A DNA stretch of 64,000 nucleotides from Strobilurus pachycystidiatus (lineage: Eukaryota > Basidiomycota > Agaricomycetes > Agaricales > Physalacriaceae): contig JAHLMK010000006.1 of the NCBI GenBank assembly GCA_019915135.1, positions 620,001 to 684,000 on the forward strand, given 5' to 3'. Below, piece after piece: positions 12,262 through 23,787 of the stretch. Each line of letters opens with the position of its first letter. Within the stretch, counting starts at the first letter, position 1. A program made the translations under genes and the position numbers. Under the pieces are notes generated by a model that worked only from the letters and a program-made list of their open reading frames with translations, was not told the DNA's origin and made no database searches.

Positions 12262-12934
12262 GATTGATGATTCGGGGAGACGTTGCCAGAGACCTTTATA
12301 CTCTTATACGGTGACCCGCGGGTGATTTCAGGATGCCAGAGGTTAGTGGAAGTTGGTTTGAATCAAGCAATCTTTGACTCTTTGACTCTTTGACTCTGAC
12401 ACGACATGGATTATTATGCGGCACGCTTTCTAAGCATTTCAGTATGACAGCGTCCCTTTGACGCGAGGGGATGGCGTAAATCAATGAGCTATGGGCGTCC
12501 AAGAACATGTAAGCGGTTGTTCTAGGCAACAAATGTCCCGCGGACCAGCGCTCAGTGCCCAAGCGTACATGGTGAGTCGAATCCGAAGGATCAGCGGCTT
12601 TGTCACTGGTCGGTAACGCGGTTGATCACTAACTGATGCCAAGGCGTATGCCGTTGACCATGTCAAGAACCATTACCAGAGCGTTTGTATAGTACACCGG
12701 GAACCCACTGTGTTCTGCAATTCCCCTGAGACTTAGTGGAATTAGGTCGGAAAGGGTTTCTGATGCCAGTCTCTTCATCAACCCACACGAGACATTGATT
12801 TGACTCATTTGAGATCAGTGCGAAAGATACTGAGATGCGTCGGACTTTGAGGCTTGAACGGATGATTCGGCCTGATCACATAAGTACATGACTCTCTATA
12901 AAACCCTTCTTCAAAAACCGGCAGACACAAAACC
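12262..12934. other. Upstream region of the GST gene
   Basis: Contains a TATA-like TATAAAG on the minus strand (12294-12300), a short direct repeat at 12373-12397, and the 3' flank of the MFS gene. No gene seen. Confidence 0.4.
12373..12397. promoter_or_regulatory. Three head-to-tail TTTGACTC units upstream of GST
   Basis: The plus strand carries TTTGACTC three times in a row with 9-bp spacing, about 110-140 bp before the GST start. On the minus strand each unit reads GAGTCAAA, a near match to a bZIP half-site. A stress-regulatory role is inference. Confidence 0.35.
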
Positions 12935-15900
12935 CTACGACTTCTGCGAAGCCTTCTCGTCGGGCGACTCCTTGCGGTCGAGCTCGTCCGCTGTGAGTGC
13001 CGGAACGTCCACATCCTGGTTTGGTTGTTTCGGGGCAATGACCACTACGTAGAAGCGATCAGCTTTCAACTTCGAACCCCGACGTCAAACCTAACTTACG
13101 AGAGTGTTCGTCTGTGAGCACCTTGTTCTTGAGGAACAGTACCATGAGGAGGGGTACAATCGACAATGCCAGAGAAACTATCGTGAGTCTAAGAAAACGA
13201 TGTCAGTTATGTAAACGACGAGGGATAGAACGAGGGTGATGGACTTCTTCATAATGTCCCTGCAGAAGAGGTTAGTATTAGTGTAGATCCCGTTTGAATT
13301 GTCAGCCATACATGTACGCTGCTACCATGCCATCTCGGACGGTTGTTCCAAAGTCAGGAAGGACAGTGATGTCGCCGAAGACCTATCAAGTCGAGGACAT
13401 TGGAATTGGGGGACACTTCGTGAGAGTGTCAGACGAACCTGGTCAATGGTGGCTTGGTCTGTTGTGGGAAGGTGCTTGGCGAGGAGACCGGGAAGAAGGT
13501 TCGTCCACATTGCGCCGGCTATGGGTCGCTAGTGAGTGATGGCTGCCCAGTTTATGCGCACAGGCAGACTGACCGATAGCGTCCCCGATACTAGAGGCGA
13601 TGAACGACCACAAGAGTTGGAATGCGATAACGGAGGCCAGATCTGTGTGAGACATGACTCAATGGAAAGTAGCCGAAGGACACCGCACTCACGTTCATGT
13701 AAGACCTCGAACTGGCAGATAGCCCCCAAGACCTGGCTAGCAATACCACTTCCGACACCACGAAGAACGCGAACCATCACGAGCAGTCCGCGGCTCCTGA
13801 TATGGGCGTGAGCATCCCCTCCAGGTTGATACTTCATCCGGCTCTTTGCTTACTGTTGGGGTTCGCGGTATTGGAACTGGAGGCCGAAGGACAGGACGCT
13901 GACGAGCGGGTTCAGTCCAATACCGCAGAAACACAGACGTGATGTTTACCGGATAACCATGCCGAATACCAACATCCATTTGTACCGCCTAAAGTAGACC
14001 ATGTACAGCCCTATTCGACGTGATTTTAGATTGTGTTGAGACGCAAATGGAGTGGATGGACCGACCAGCAACGATGAGGAAGAGTACTGAGACCTCTGTT
14101 GAAATGTCAGAGACGCAGAACACCCCGACGAGTCACGTACGATATTCCGCATAGCTGAAGTACTGGCGTGAGGTTGGTTCAAGATCAATTGTACATAAAT
14201 TTATATGAAACCGCTCACCGTAAGGTCCTGAATGCTCCAGGCCTAGAGTGAATCACTATCAACTGCCGGGAACAAATGGCAGAAGGGACGTGCAGACCGA
14301 CCTGTGTAACGACCACTGGAGGACCGAAGCAGGTTAGCGACAAGTGTCAAGTTGAGACGAAGGACGCACTCCACGAGTACCTATGAATTCATGAGTTTCC
14401 AGTCGCATCGAGATCCGTGATAACATACATGTAAGTGGCAGAAATGGCTGCACCGAGCGAATCAAAGAAGGTCGCGACTACAGCAATCATGACCACGCTG
14501 TTCTTCCAGAAATGTCCAGGAATGAGAGGATTCTTTGCGACCTTCTTCTCGTAACTGTTGATCGTCAGTACCTATCAAGGAATGAAGTACGCCGGTACTC
14601 ACTAGGGCAGGAAGAACTAAGACAGCCAACCACATGAGCAACGAGTACTGCACATCGACCGTGACAACAATGTCTCACCAAGAACAGCGGTCCAAGAACA
14701 AGAGACGCGATGATACCGGGGTTGGCCCATCTACGCGTGAAAGGTTTCCTTGAGTCGAATCGAAATGGAAACACGTTTGACTACTGACCCCTTCGGCACC
14801 GTGGCAGCCAAACTACACGCCACAAGAAGGAATGCGCATCCACCGGACAGTAAGATGATCCCACCAAGGTCGATGTCGGAGAGGAATTTATAGACGGTGA
14901 GGTGAAGGGTGGAGAGGTTGAACGTGCGGCGAGGGAGAATGCCCGCATGATGCGCCTTACGCTCGCCCAAGAAGAGGACGGTCACAATTGTTGCCGCGCC
15001 TACAGGCATGATGAAAACCATCATCCTGATACCCCACCTGAACAATTGCCGTAAGTTTCATACGCATGAGCGAGATGCGAAGACACTTACCTCCATGTGG
15101 AGTGCAGAAGCATCTTGCTGACGGTCTCCGACGAGATCCACACGCAGAGAATGTAGGACACTGTCAACTGCATGAGTGAGGAGAGTCAGAGTGCTTGGTA
15201 GGCAGAAGCAACTCACGGAAAACGATGGCGGTGGAGAACGATCTCCATCTGTATCAAGCGATTAGAAAGTGGCGCCTCAGAATCGCAGGCAGCACCAACC
15301 TGACAGATGTCACGTCGGCAATAAGGATGACGGAAAGGATCTGCGTTCCACTCTGACCGAGACAGTAGAAAACCTATGGGCCGACTTTAGTTTGTCATTC
15401 GGTTTCACGAGACGCCACGAACATAACCGCCTGCATAGACACCGATTGCAGGGCTTGAGCTCATCATGAAGTAACCAATCTCATAGAACACGACACAGAG
15501 CTGTATTCATTTGAGCAAGACAAATGAATCGGGACGACAAGATGCACGTACTATGAAACTCTCTCCACGTCCAATCGTGTCTGCCAATTTACCGAAGATG
15601 GGTTTTCCAACTGAGGACACAAAGAGTCAGCTAAGTAAGCGCGCGACCGATGTGAAGTGACCGACCAGATGAAACGACGTATCCTGCTGTGGTCACGGCA
15701 CTCAAGAGGGAATGGTGACCGAAGGATGATGTAGCGTAAGGCAAGTATTGCCATACACACTGAGCGCGGTCAATAGGTCAAGAGATACCGACAAACCGTA
15801 GTACTACTCACAACATTGTCAAACTCGAACGTGAAGTACATGATCGCCAGACCAAGCCAGAGCATCCAAAGACCCCGTTTGGTCATCACCTACAAGTTCG

Positions 15901-16144
15901 TTAGCATGTGCGACAACTGAGAGCGCGAACGCATACCTTGCGCATCGCCAAGAACCTACAAACAATGATTAGTGGAACTGTTCACGCGATCTAATCTGAC
16001 GAACTTGAAGACACCCGGAGGCGGCTCAACTGAATCCGCAACCTCTTCCACCACGGCGGTCACTGCTTGTCCTTTCTCAACATCCGCTGCGACCTCGGGC
16101 TTGTAGGAGGGATCCGCAGACGAGGGGGACTTGAAGGACACCAT
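12935..16144 (-). CDS. MFS siderophore-iron-type transporter
   Basis: This many-exon membrane transporter belongs to the 14-span drug:H+ antiporter branch that includes fungal siderophore-iron transporters (Sit1/Str/MirB type). A short acidic-lysine-rich cytosolic start (ATG at 16144; an in-frame ATG at 16210 is less likely) leads to RGLWMLWLGLAIMYFTFEFD, the typical first span. Then come a segment like SSFGHHSLLS, a KPIFGKLADTIGRGESF loop (MFS motif A region), a WRWGIRMMVFIMPVGAA segment and YKFLSDIDLGGIILLSGG, all arranged as in siderophore transporters. The hydrophilic tail ends in KASQKS. Exons are often tiny, so the exact structure is uncertain. It probably imports ferric siderophores at the plasma or vesicle membrane; the substrate is inferred from family only. 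GATA-type sites upstream fit iron regulation. Confidence 0.85.
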
Positions 16145-16998
16145 GGCGTCCGTGAGGTTTAGTCGCTCTCCAACAAGATGATTTATACATGCCTTCTGTA
16201 AGGTTATCACGGGCGCTTAGGGTTGGTGGTTATCTCCATATCGTGGATTCCTAGGCGCTTACGATGGAGAGCGTAAAAGGGGTCAGGTCCACCCGGCTAT
16301 CAGCGAGCGATAGAGAACGACCGTATTGAGTATGCAGCGTATTGATAACTCGCCGGTGTGCGTCGAGTCTCTGTGCTCTGAGAAGCTCTGGCGACTTGCG
16401 CATTTTCGGTGGGGAGTTTTAAGCCTCATGAAGATCAGAGACCTCGCCTCGACAAGTTGTAGGCCAACACTAGATTTGAAGCTCAGGGACGAAGAGATAA
16501 GCCCACGACAAGCTACAGTATGATACTTGGTATGATATCGGAGAGGCATTGGAGTTTCAGGGTCCGATAAGGCAGTGCTGCGAAGCCAGGGGACGGGTGG
16601 CGTCGCGTCGCGCGAGCTCGGAGAGCAATCGTGATCACAAGGCAATAGAGGAAGCTGAACAGTGCAAGTGCAAGTGCAAGTACAAGTACAAGCTCAACGG
16701 AAGCACCATGGAAGCACGGTGAGCCAACTGAACGCGGATGAAGCTACCTAGTAGTACCCACTTGAGAGCATTGACAGGCGAGGTCCTTAGTAGTATTCAC
16801 AGCTAAACAGACCTACCGAGCCAATGCTAGAAGCTAGGACTGAGTGCAGTTAAGGTCAAGTTTTTAGCGGTCTGATAGAGTAGTCGTAGCCTTCCTTGGT
16901 CGTGGTGGTCGCAGTGCGAGATCAAGTCACACTGTAGCCGGCAAATGCCGAGAGACGCGTTTGCTTCCACGTGCTAGGCACGCTCTTGACCTCTTACC
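16145..16998. other. Divergent spacer between the MFS and RUS genes
   Basis: Holds the GATA sites, a short CAAGTG/CAAGTA tandem stretch near 16660-16690, and (from about 16886) the part of the RUS upstream region that is also duplicated at 28879. No other gene seen. Confidence 0.45.
16204..16570. promoter_or_regulatory. Cluster of GATA-factor-type sites upstream of the MFS gene
   Basis: HGATAR matches occur at 16204-16209 and 16230-16235 (minus strand) and at 16343-16348, 16495-16500 and 16565-16570 (plus strand). Fungal siderophore genes are commonly repressed by GATA factors of the Urbs1/SreA type. Use of these sites is inference. Confidence 0.35.
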
Positions 16999-18451
16999 AT
17001 GAAATTCCACGAGAAGGACGATGCTGGGTGCATGTTTGAGGTCGATGTTTCTTCCACTGGAGTGCGTAATCTTACAGTACATTCACGCCATAACTCAACA
17101 AATTACAGGTCAACAAGGCGACAACTACCAATAGCTTACCTCCACGTCTTCCCCTAGTTGCGCTGCTGGCCAAAATTTTTCTCCCAGCTGGATACCCGGA
17201 CACTATCACCCCTGGTTATCAATGAATGCGGCGCAGATTATATTCGGTCATTCTATCTTGGATTAGCGTCAACTGACGGCTAACATTCAATACAGTTACC
17301 AAATCTTCAATGCCCTACAAGCGTTCTGTAACTCTCTCGCGAATTTGCTGTCCTCTCGGGCAGTCTTAGAAGGTACACCGTTCATTTCTGCGATCAAGTC
17401 GTTGCTCATGGCGTCAATGTACAGGATTCGGTGTCGGCGACCCCAACGCATCCTCAACAAACGCTCTGCTCATCACTGTCTTACAAGACGTATTCGGTCG
17501 TTTGACGAGTGAGCCAACTCGTCAAATTCTCTGTGAACTAAACAACTCATCCATATATCAGCTATCATCTCCGCATATTTCATTGGCACTTCACTGGTTC
17601 CGGAATCCAAGACCTACAGATTCCTGGCGGATATTCTGAATGACTCTGCAATCGTGCTCGATACCCTCACCCCGCATCTACCCGCTCTGCGCGTGCCCAT
17701 CCTCTGTCTCAGCTCGTCCCTTCGCTCACTTTGCGGTATCGCGGCTGGCGGCTCTAAAGCAGCTATATCTGTGCACTTTGCGCGAAGTGGCGACTTGGGC
17801 GACCTTAACGCCAAAGACGCCAGCAAAGAGACTGTTCTAGCTTTAGCCGGAATGCTGGTAAGGCACTTCGCTCGCATTTGTACTCCTTCTGACTAACAGC
17901 CTGGTCATTAGATTGGAACATTGGTAGTCCCCCGAATCACGACTCCGACCGCGACATACACGCTCCTCATCATTCTGGTATCGACTCATTTGCTCCTCAA
18001 TTATCTCGGAATACGCGGACTCGCCCTTCGTACACTGAACAGACAACGCGCCACCCTCCTCTGGAACAACTACGTCAGGTCTGGCCACAAATCCGTCATG
18101 TCCCCGGAAGCGGTCTCCCGCGCCGAGAACCTCTTCCACTGGCACGACGATCGAGTGCAATTTGCCATTGACGGCATTCCCAGCAGAGCAAAGCTCACAA
18201 TCAGGGATGGAGATGAATACATACTGTGTACTCACGACGATGAGAACATTATTCACATCGTGTTGAAGGAGGGGCACGGGCCTAGACATCATCTGCTTGC
18301 GTGGGTTCATGCGATCAGTGGCAGTCCGGACGAGTTCGAGGGGTTCGTTCGTGCGCTGACTGACGCGGGATGGCTCGTTGAGGAGGGAGGGTTGGTGACG
18401 AGATTGCCGAGGCGGGTCGTGGTAGGGAGCGACAGCAAGAAAGCTCGGTAG
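16999..18451 (+). CDS. RUS-family (DUF647) membrane protein
   Basis: This is a member of the ROOT UVB SENSITIVE / DUF647 family, found in plants, animals and fungi; the biochemical role in fungi is unknown. The start at 16999 leads to EKDDAGCMFEVDVSSTG. Downstream exons give LLAKIFLPAGYPDTITP, YQIFNALQAFCNSLANLL, GFGVGDPNASSTNALL, GGSKAAISVHFA, NAKDASKETVLALAGML and, in the long last exon, NYLGIRGLALRTLNRQR, all in DUF647 order. One junction is odd. Joining the exons on either side of 17215-17295 as a single intron breaks the frame. Inserting a 10-nt exon (17237-17246) restores the expected TPDYIRYQ, but this needs a 22-nt intron. The gene is either spliced in that unusual way or disrupted by a short insertion. 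A diverged copy of its 5' end lies at 28879-29095. Confidence 0.85.
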
Positions 18452-18743
18452 AACAGAACAGAACACGGATTGTTCTGTCCGGCGTATAAGTACATGACTC
18501 TGATTCGTGTCCTCGAAATCGTTTGGGCCTCACGCTGCAATAATCACAGTTGGCCGACCTTCCGACGAAGATTTGACTATGGCAGGGATCAGGATTCCGG
18601 GGCAAAAGTTTACTTTTGACTCCGGTTGTGTCCTCTATACTGAGGACGTACCTTTGCAGGAACCATCATATGTGACTCCTGTCACGCACGGATCAGTGGC
18701 CGTGCTTTGTACTCTTCTTTTTGCCAGATAGACAGTAGTACGT
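18452..18743. other. 3' flank of RUS up to the fold-back element
   Basis: About 290 bp without a supported gene. Confidence 0.4.
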
Positions 18744-19774
18744 ATATCGTTCTGAGACCGACCTAACGGACGTTCAGTACCTGAACCACCGTACGGTAGA
18801 AACTCACAAACAGAGCTGTATTGACGGTTGAGACCAATGAGAGCGTACTGTTTGCGTCGATTTGGGTCCGGGATCCGGCTCTGCCAGTGACCATCATGTA
18901 AATCCCCGAGCTCCAGCAGGTATGGCGGCCCATTCCCTTGCTCGAATCCCCGAGCCCTTGACCCACTGCTTCAATGGACAAATCCCCGACCGCTCTCCTC
19001 TCACACTATGCCATCCTGGAGCTGCTAAATCCCCGAGGCCTCTAGAGTAGAGGTGAGCTCTCAAATCCCTGAGCCGATTCTCTCACTGACCATCCCCTCC
19101 TCTCAGCTCACAGATCCCGGGCCCTCAATGTACAACTTCGAAATCCCCGACCTCTCTGATTTCGCAAACAATCCCCGAGCCCTTTCAAGGTCAGCTCTTC
19201 TCTCTTGGATCCGTGCCTTCTCACTCACAATCCCCGAGTCACTTCAATAACAGCTCACAGATCCCGGACTCGTTCTCACTCGTCATCGATCCCCGAGCTA
19301 TCTGAAGGTGAGCCTGCAGATCCCGGACGTGTTCTTGTTCTCTTACACTAATAATCCCCGAGCCATTCAAATGACAGCTCCCATATCCCGGACCCGTTCT
19401 CATAAATCCCCGAGGTGTCTCAAGGTGAGCTTGCAGATCCCAGATCATTTTCCTCTCGCTTACAATCCCCGAGCCCTTCCAATGTCGCTCACAATCCCAG
19501 ATCCTTTGCTCTCGTTCACAATCCCGGAGCGCTCTGGCAGATCCCGGACCCGTCCCTCACTCACCATGGATCCCCGAGCTCTCTCAAGGTGAGCTCACAA
19601 ATCCCAGACCCTTGCTTCTCGCTTATAATCCCCGAGCCCTTCCAATGTCGCCATGGATCCCGGAGCTGTCTCAAGGGGAGCGTACACAGCCCGGATTGGG
19701 GTTGGCCGATTATCAGGTACGCGGCTCTGGCGCCGCTAGCGCGTAGTGCCTGTCAATCCCGCCCCAGCGCCCAA
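18744..19774 (+). repeat. Left inverted arm with about 25 ATCCC-type motifs
   Basis: From about 18900 to 19665 the arm carries roughly 25 copies of a motif of the form ATCCCCGAG or ATCCCGGAC, spaced about 20-45 bp apart, often separated by segments such as CTCAAGGTGAGCT. Short open frames here are repeat artefacts. Confidence 0.85.
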
Positions 19775-20877
19775 AACATCATATTCTTTGTAGATTTAGG
19801 CAAAAGCTGGAGAAGATCAGCATCGTGGCGCATGCACCCGTACATCTAGCTATTGATGTACCCCACACATCGAAAGCTCCACCCCCAATCTACCCCCAAT
19901 GAATGACAGGATGACACCCCGACTCCCGACGCGCCATACAGAACAACGCGAATTTGGCAGGGGCGGACACTTCTTCATATTTTCACCGGGGCGCGCTTCC
20001 TCTCAATATGAGAATGAGTATGACATTATCTACAAACTGAGTCCAGGTCTCCTACTAGTACGGTGGCCATGTATTCGATCTTCATCCCATGTTGTCCTAG
20101 TCTATTTTGTAGTCCAAGTCTTGACATCAGCCTGATCCTAGTTCGTCGTCTGCCCTCAGTTGCCTTTGTCCCTTCGATTTGTTGCCCACCCTGCTTGTAT
20201 TTGCGGATTCTGGGTTGGGATCCTCGGCGGCGGTGGTGGTCCGCGCTGCTATCCTTGCCGTTGGTCTTGTCAGCTCGTAGTCCGGTGAAGCAGCTAAGGG
20301 AATCTGAGTGTGTTAGATGAGGGACTAGCACTGTGCGGGCAAGTTTATTGAAGATATGGGAGGAAGGGAGTAATCACAAGTGGCAGAAATCAAAATGCGT
20401 GTATTGGGGCACGCGGATAAGTGTAATGGATGGCAATATGAAGAAATAAAGATTGCGCACCGATGATGGCAGAAATTGAGACATATAAATCACGCACCGA
20501 TAGAGAGGCGCGCATGCGGCCTTCGGGTAGCGCTCCCGCTCCCGCTTCCAGTCCCATCCTTTGAGCACCCATATGCACCGCAAGCACTGGCGCGTCACTT
20601 CAGTATCATGCGCGTTCCGCCTCGCTGTTGAACCTCAGAGGCTGCGTCATCGCTGACGGTCTACACGGAAGGCGGTCATCCACGGCTTTTGGTAGATGCG
20701 GACATGTCAGCGGGGCTTCAGGAGCCGGTAAGCTTCATAAGACGTCCCCAAACAGAGGTTTGAGACTGGATAGGACGTTGACAAAGACGCACCATGGTAG
20801 TATGAGGCAAGCAAACTTGATGAAAGCGTCTCGATCACTGTCCGGCATCTACCGTATCGTGAACGGAACGCGCTCGA

Positions 20878-21925
20878 CGTCGCTCGGGACGATGTCGAGG
20901 GCCTCGGAGCTTGCATTAGAGCGTCGGAATATCACTTTCTGTGATGTTAAAGTATATTCTGTCTGACTTTAGGCCCCTCCGGCATCTGTAGAGTGGGGAA
21001 GGTGCTTGCATGGTGAGTTCCCCATCCTCATTGGCATACAACAGGCATTGCACACCGATGGTGCCCGCCAGCTTGACTTATTCTACTTTCAGAAAGATCC
21101 GCATGTCTGTAAAAGTGATCTCAGACTGAGAGCCGGCCGGCCGCCGACCACAGCAGATTGTTCTGGCCATCGCTGGATTGTGAAAGCTGTTCCAGTACGA
21201 ACACCAGTAGGTGATATGTTCTCCATACTCATTTTTCAGACTGATTGTTAGATGAGCGGATAGGTAGTACAGCACTGCATGTGCAAAGTCTCAGGCGCTA
21301 CAGGCCACTCATTCGCCCGCCGATGTCGTCGACATTCACCAGATATGGCGCCGGCGACACGGACCGTGAATCCAAATAATCATCTTGCTTGCCCTTTTCG
21401 TCGCTCGGGACGGTGTCGAGGGCGTCGGTGATTGCATTGAAGCATAGGAATTATACTCTGTGTGCAATAGAAATATGTTATAACCAATTCCAGGCTCCTC
21501 CAGCGTCTGTAGCAATGGGAAGGGGTGCTTGTATAGCAAGTATCCCATCCTCATTGGCATACAATGGACATTGCGCGTCGAGATTGCGCTCCAGCTCGAC
21601 TCATTCAGTCTGCAATGAGCTCTACGTATATTCATAAACGATCTCAAATCAAAAAACGACTAGCCGCCGACCACAGCAGATTGCTCTGGCCATTGCTGGA
21701 CTGTGAACGTGGTTACAGCACGAACACCAGTACGTGATATGTTATCCATACTCATTTTTCAGACTGTTTGATGGATGTACTGATGATTAGTACAGCACTA
21801 CATATGCAAAGTCTCAGGCGCTACAGGCCGCTCACTCGCCCGCCGTCGTCGTTGACATTCACCAGATTTGGCGCCGACGACTCGGGCCGTGAATCCGAAG
21901 ACTGTTTGAATCGGCTTGCTTGCAC
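20878..21925 (+). repeat. Two diverged direct copies of a 520-bp unit in the core
   Basis: Unit 1 begins at 20878 and unit 2 at 21399, both with CGTCGCTCGGGACG. Shared landmarks include CCCATCCTCATTGGCATACA, GCCGCCGACCACAGCAGATT, CCATACTCATTTTTCAGACT and CAAAGTCTCAGGCGCTACAG at constant offset. The copies differ at many positions and in small indels (my rough estimate is near 80 percent identity). No continuous coding frame is shared. Confidence 0.75.
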
Positions 21926-22756
21926 TTCTACCACGACCATCAACGACCGATGCGCTCAGGATGACACACAACACTAATCGCCGTCGAATCAGACCGCCAG
22001 GAAGCTGTAGTCATGTCATTACCATGGGCATTTTGGACTACCAGGCCGCGTAAGCCCCCTACAAGTGAGTCCATTCTGAGCACGTCGAGCACTATTGCGC
22101 TCGACGACGCTGATTGATGAGCCGTTTCGCCAACATTTTATAAGAAGGATACGATGTGAAGCTTTGGTGCGCTCTATATCCTTCCCTTGCTCTAGATCTC
22201 TTGTGTTCAGTTCCATTGACGTCGACAGCATTCAGCGCGTCGTTGATGTTCATTTCATAGACTCACGAAGTATATCATAGGCTGGCCTCTGAGCGACATG
22301 GATACAGACCTCCAGATTCCCGTGACAGCGCCGACACGGCCTGCGTCGCATTGTAATCACATTGCATTGTCTCACTCATTGCGCAAGCCCCGCCGCCCAA
22401 GTGAGGGCAGCAGTTTCTCCCCGCTCTCACTTTCGAGCTGCATTGCTTCCGCAGAGTCAATATACGCGGGAGTAATCATGCTGGCCAGGCCAGGCGCGGG
22501 CAGCCCCATTGTGCAGCCCGCCGAATGCAGCTTAGTCCAAAATGCGGCACCAACCTACATAAGTAGTTATATAAAGCCTGAAATGTATGCAGGTTTCGAG
22601 TAATGAATGTATATGGTCATGCGCAATTGTGCAACCTGAACAATGCCAAGGAAGGCGCATCAGCTGTTGTCGAAATGTCAGGCATGTTTTGGTGACTCTG
22701 TGGCCACTGGCAATGGGCGGGTGGACAACGACGCCGCACCTCGTCACCGTTTGTGA

Positions 22757-23787
22757 TTGGGCGCTGGGGCGGGATTGGGAGGCGCTACGCGCTAGCGGCG
22801 CCAGAGCCGCGTACCTGATAATCGGCCAACCCCAATCCGGGCTGTGTACGCTCCCCTTGAGACAGCTCCGGGATCCATGGCGACATTGGAAGGGCTCGGG
22901 GATTATAAGCGAGAAGCAAGGGTCTGGGATTTGTGAGCTCACCTTGAGAGAGCTCGGGGATCCATGGTGAGTGAGGGACGGGTCCGGGATCTGCCAGAGC
23001 GCTCCGGGATTGTGAACGAGAGCAAAGGATCTGGGATTGTGAGCGACATTGGAAGGGCTCGGGGATTGTAAGCGAGAGGAAAATGATCTGGGATCTGCAA
23101 GCTCACCTTGAGACACCTCGGGGATTTATGAGAACGGGTCCGGGATATGGGAGCTGTCATTTGAATGGCTCGGGGATTATTAGTGTAAGAGAACAAGAAC
23201 ACGTCCGGGATCTGCAGGCTCACCTTCAGATAGCTCGGGGATCGATGACGAGTGAGAACGAGTCCGGGATCTGTGAGCTGTTATTGAAGTGACTCGGGGA
23301 TTGTGAGTGAGAAGGCACGGATCCAAGAGAGAAGAGCTGACCTTGAAAGGGCTCGGGGATTGTTTGCGAAATCAGAGAGGTCGGGGATTTCGAAGTTGTA
23401 CATTGAGGGCCCGGGATCTGTGAGCTGAGAGGAGGGGATGGTCAGTGAGAGAATCGGCTCAGGGATTTGAGAGCTCACCTCTACTCTAGAGGCCTCGGGG
23501 ATTTAGCAGCTCCAGGATGGCATAGTGTGAGAGGAGAGCGGTCGGGGATTTGTCCATTGAAGCAGTGGGTCAAGGGCTCGGGGATTCGAGCAAGGGAATG
23601 GGCCGCCATACCTGCTGGAGCTCGGGGATTTACATGATGGTCACTGGCAGAGCCGGATCCCGGACCCAAATCGACGCAAACAGTACGCTCTCATTGGTCT
23701 CAACCGTCAATACAGCTCTGTTTGTGAGTTTCTACCGTACGGTGGTTCAGGTACTGAACGTCCGTTAGGTCGGTTTCAGAACGATAT
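22757..23787 (-). repeat. Right inverted arm of the fold-back element
   Basis: Reverse complement of the left arm over its full length, with only a handful of mismatches that I could find, mostly near the inner end (22757-22800). Confidence 0.85.

Larger units (their letters stand above)
18744..23787. mobile_element. 5.04 kb fold-back element with 1.03 kb inverted arms
   Basis: Two arms of equal length (1031 bp each), inverted to each other, enclose a core of about 2.98 kb. The outer ends share ATATCGTTCTGA (one G/A difference just inside). The inner ends share the segment finishing CAGCGCCCAA with a few mismatches. Reading the arms side by side, long stretches (hundreds of bases) are identical, implying recent origin or gene conversion. 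The core has no transposase-like frame, so the element would be non-autonomous. No target-site duplication is evident: the flanking 8-mers are TAGTACGT and CAGTGCTC. It may be a fold-back transposon or an inverted segmental duplication of another kind. Confidence 0.65.

Noticed and set aside
19053..19849. Open frames of 65-144 codons in the fold-back arms (and their copies in the right arm)
   Set aside because: They merely translate the ATCCC motif array; residues such as IPDP and NPRAL repeat with the motif and no start, splice or family signal exists.
22532..23116. 194-codon minus-strand frame across the right arm edge
   Set aside because: Its C-terminal-side match to the left arm is repeat DNA and the rest has no support; a chance open frame.
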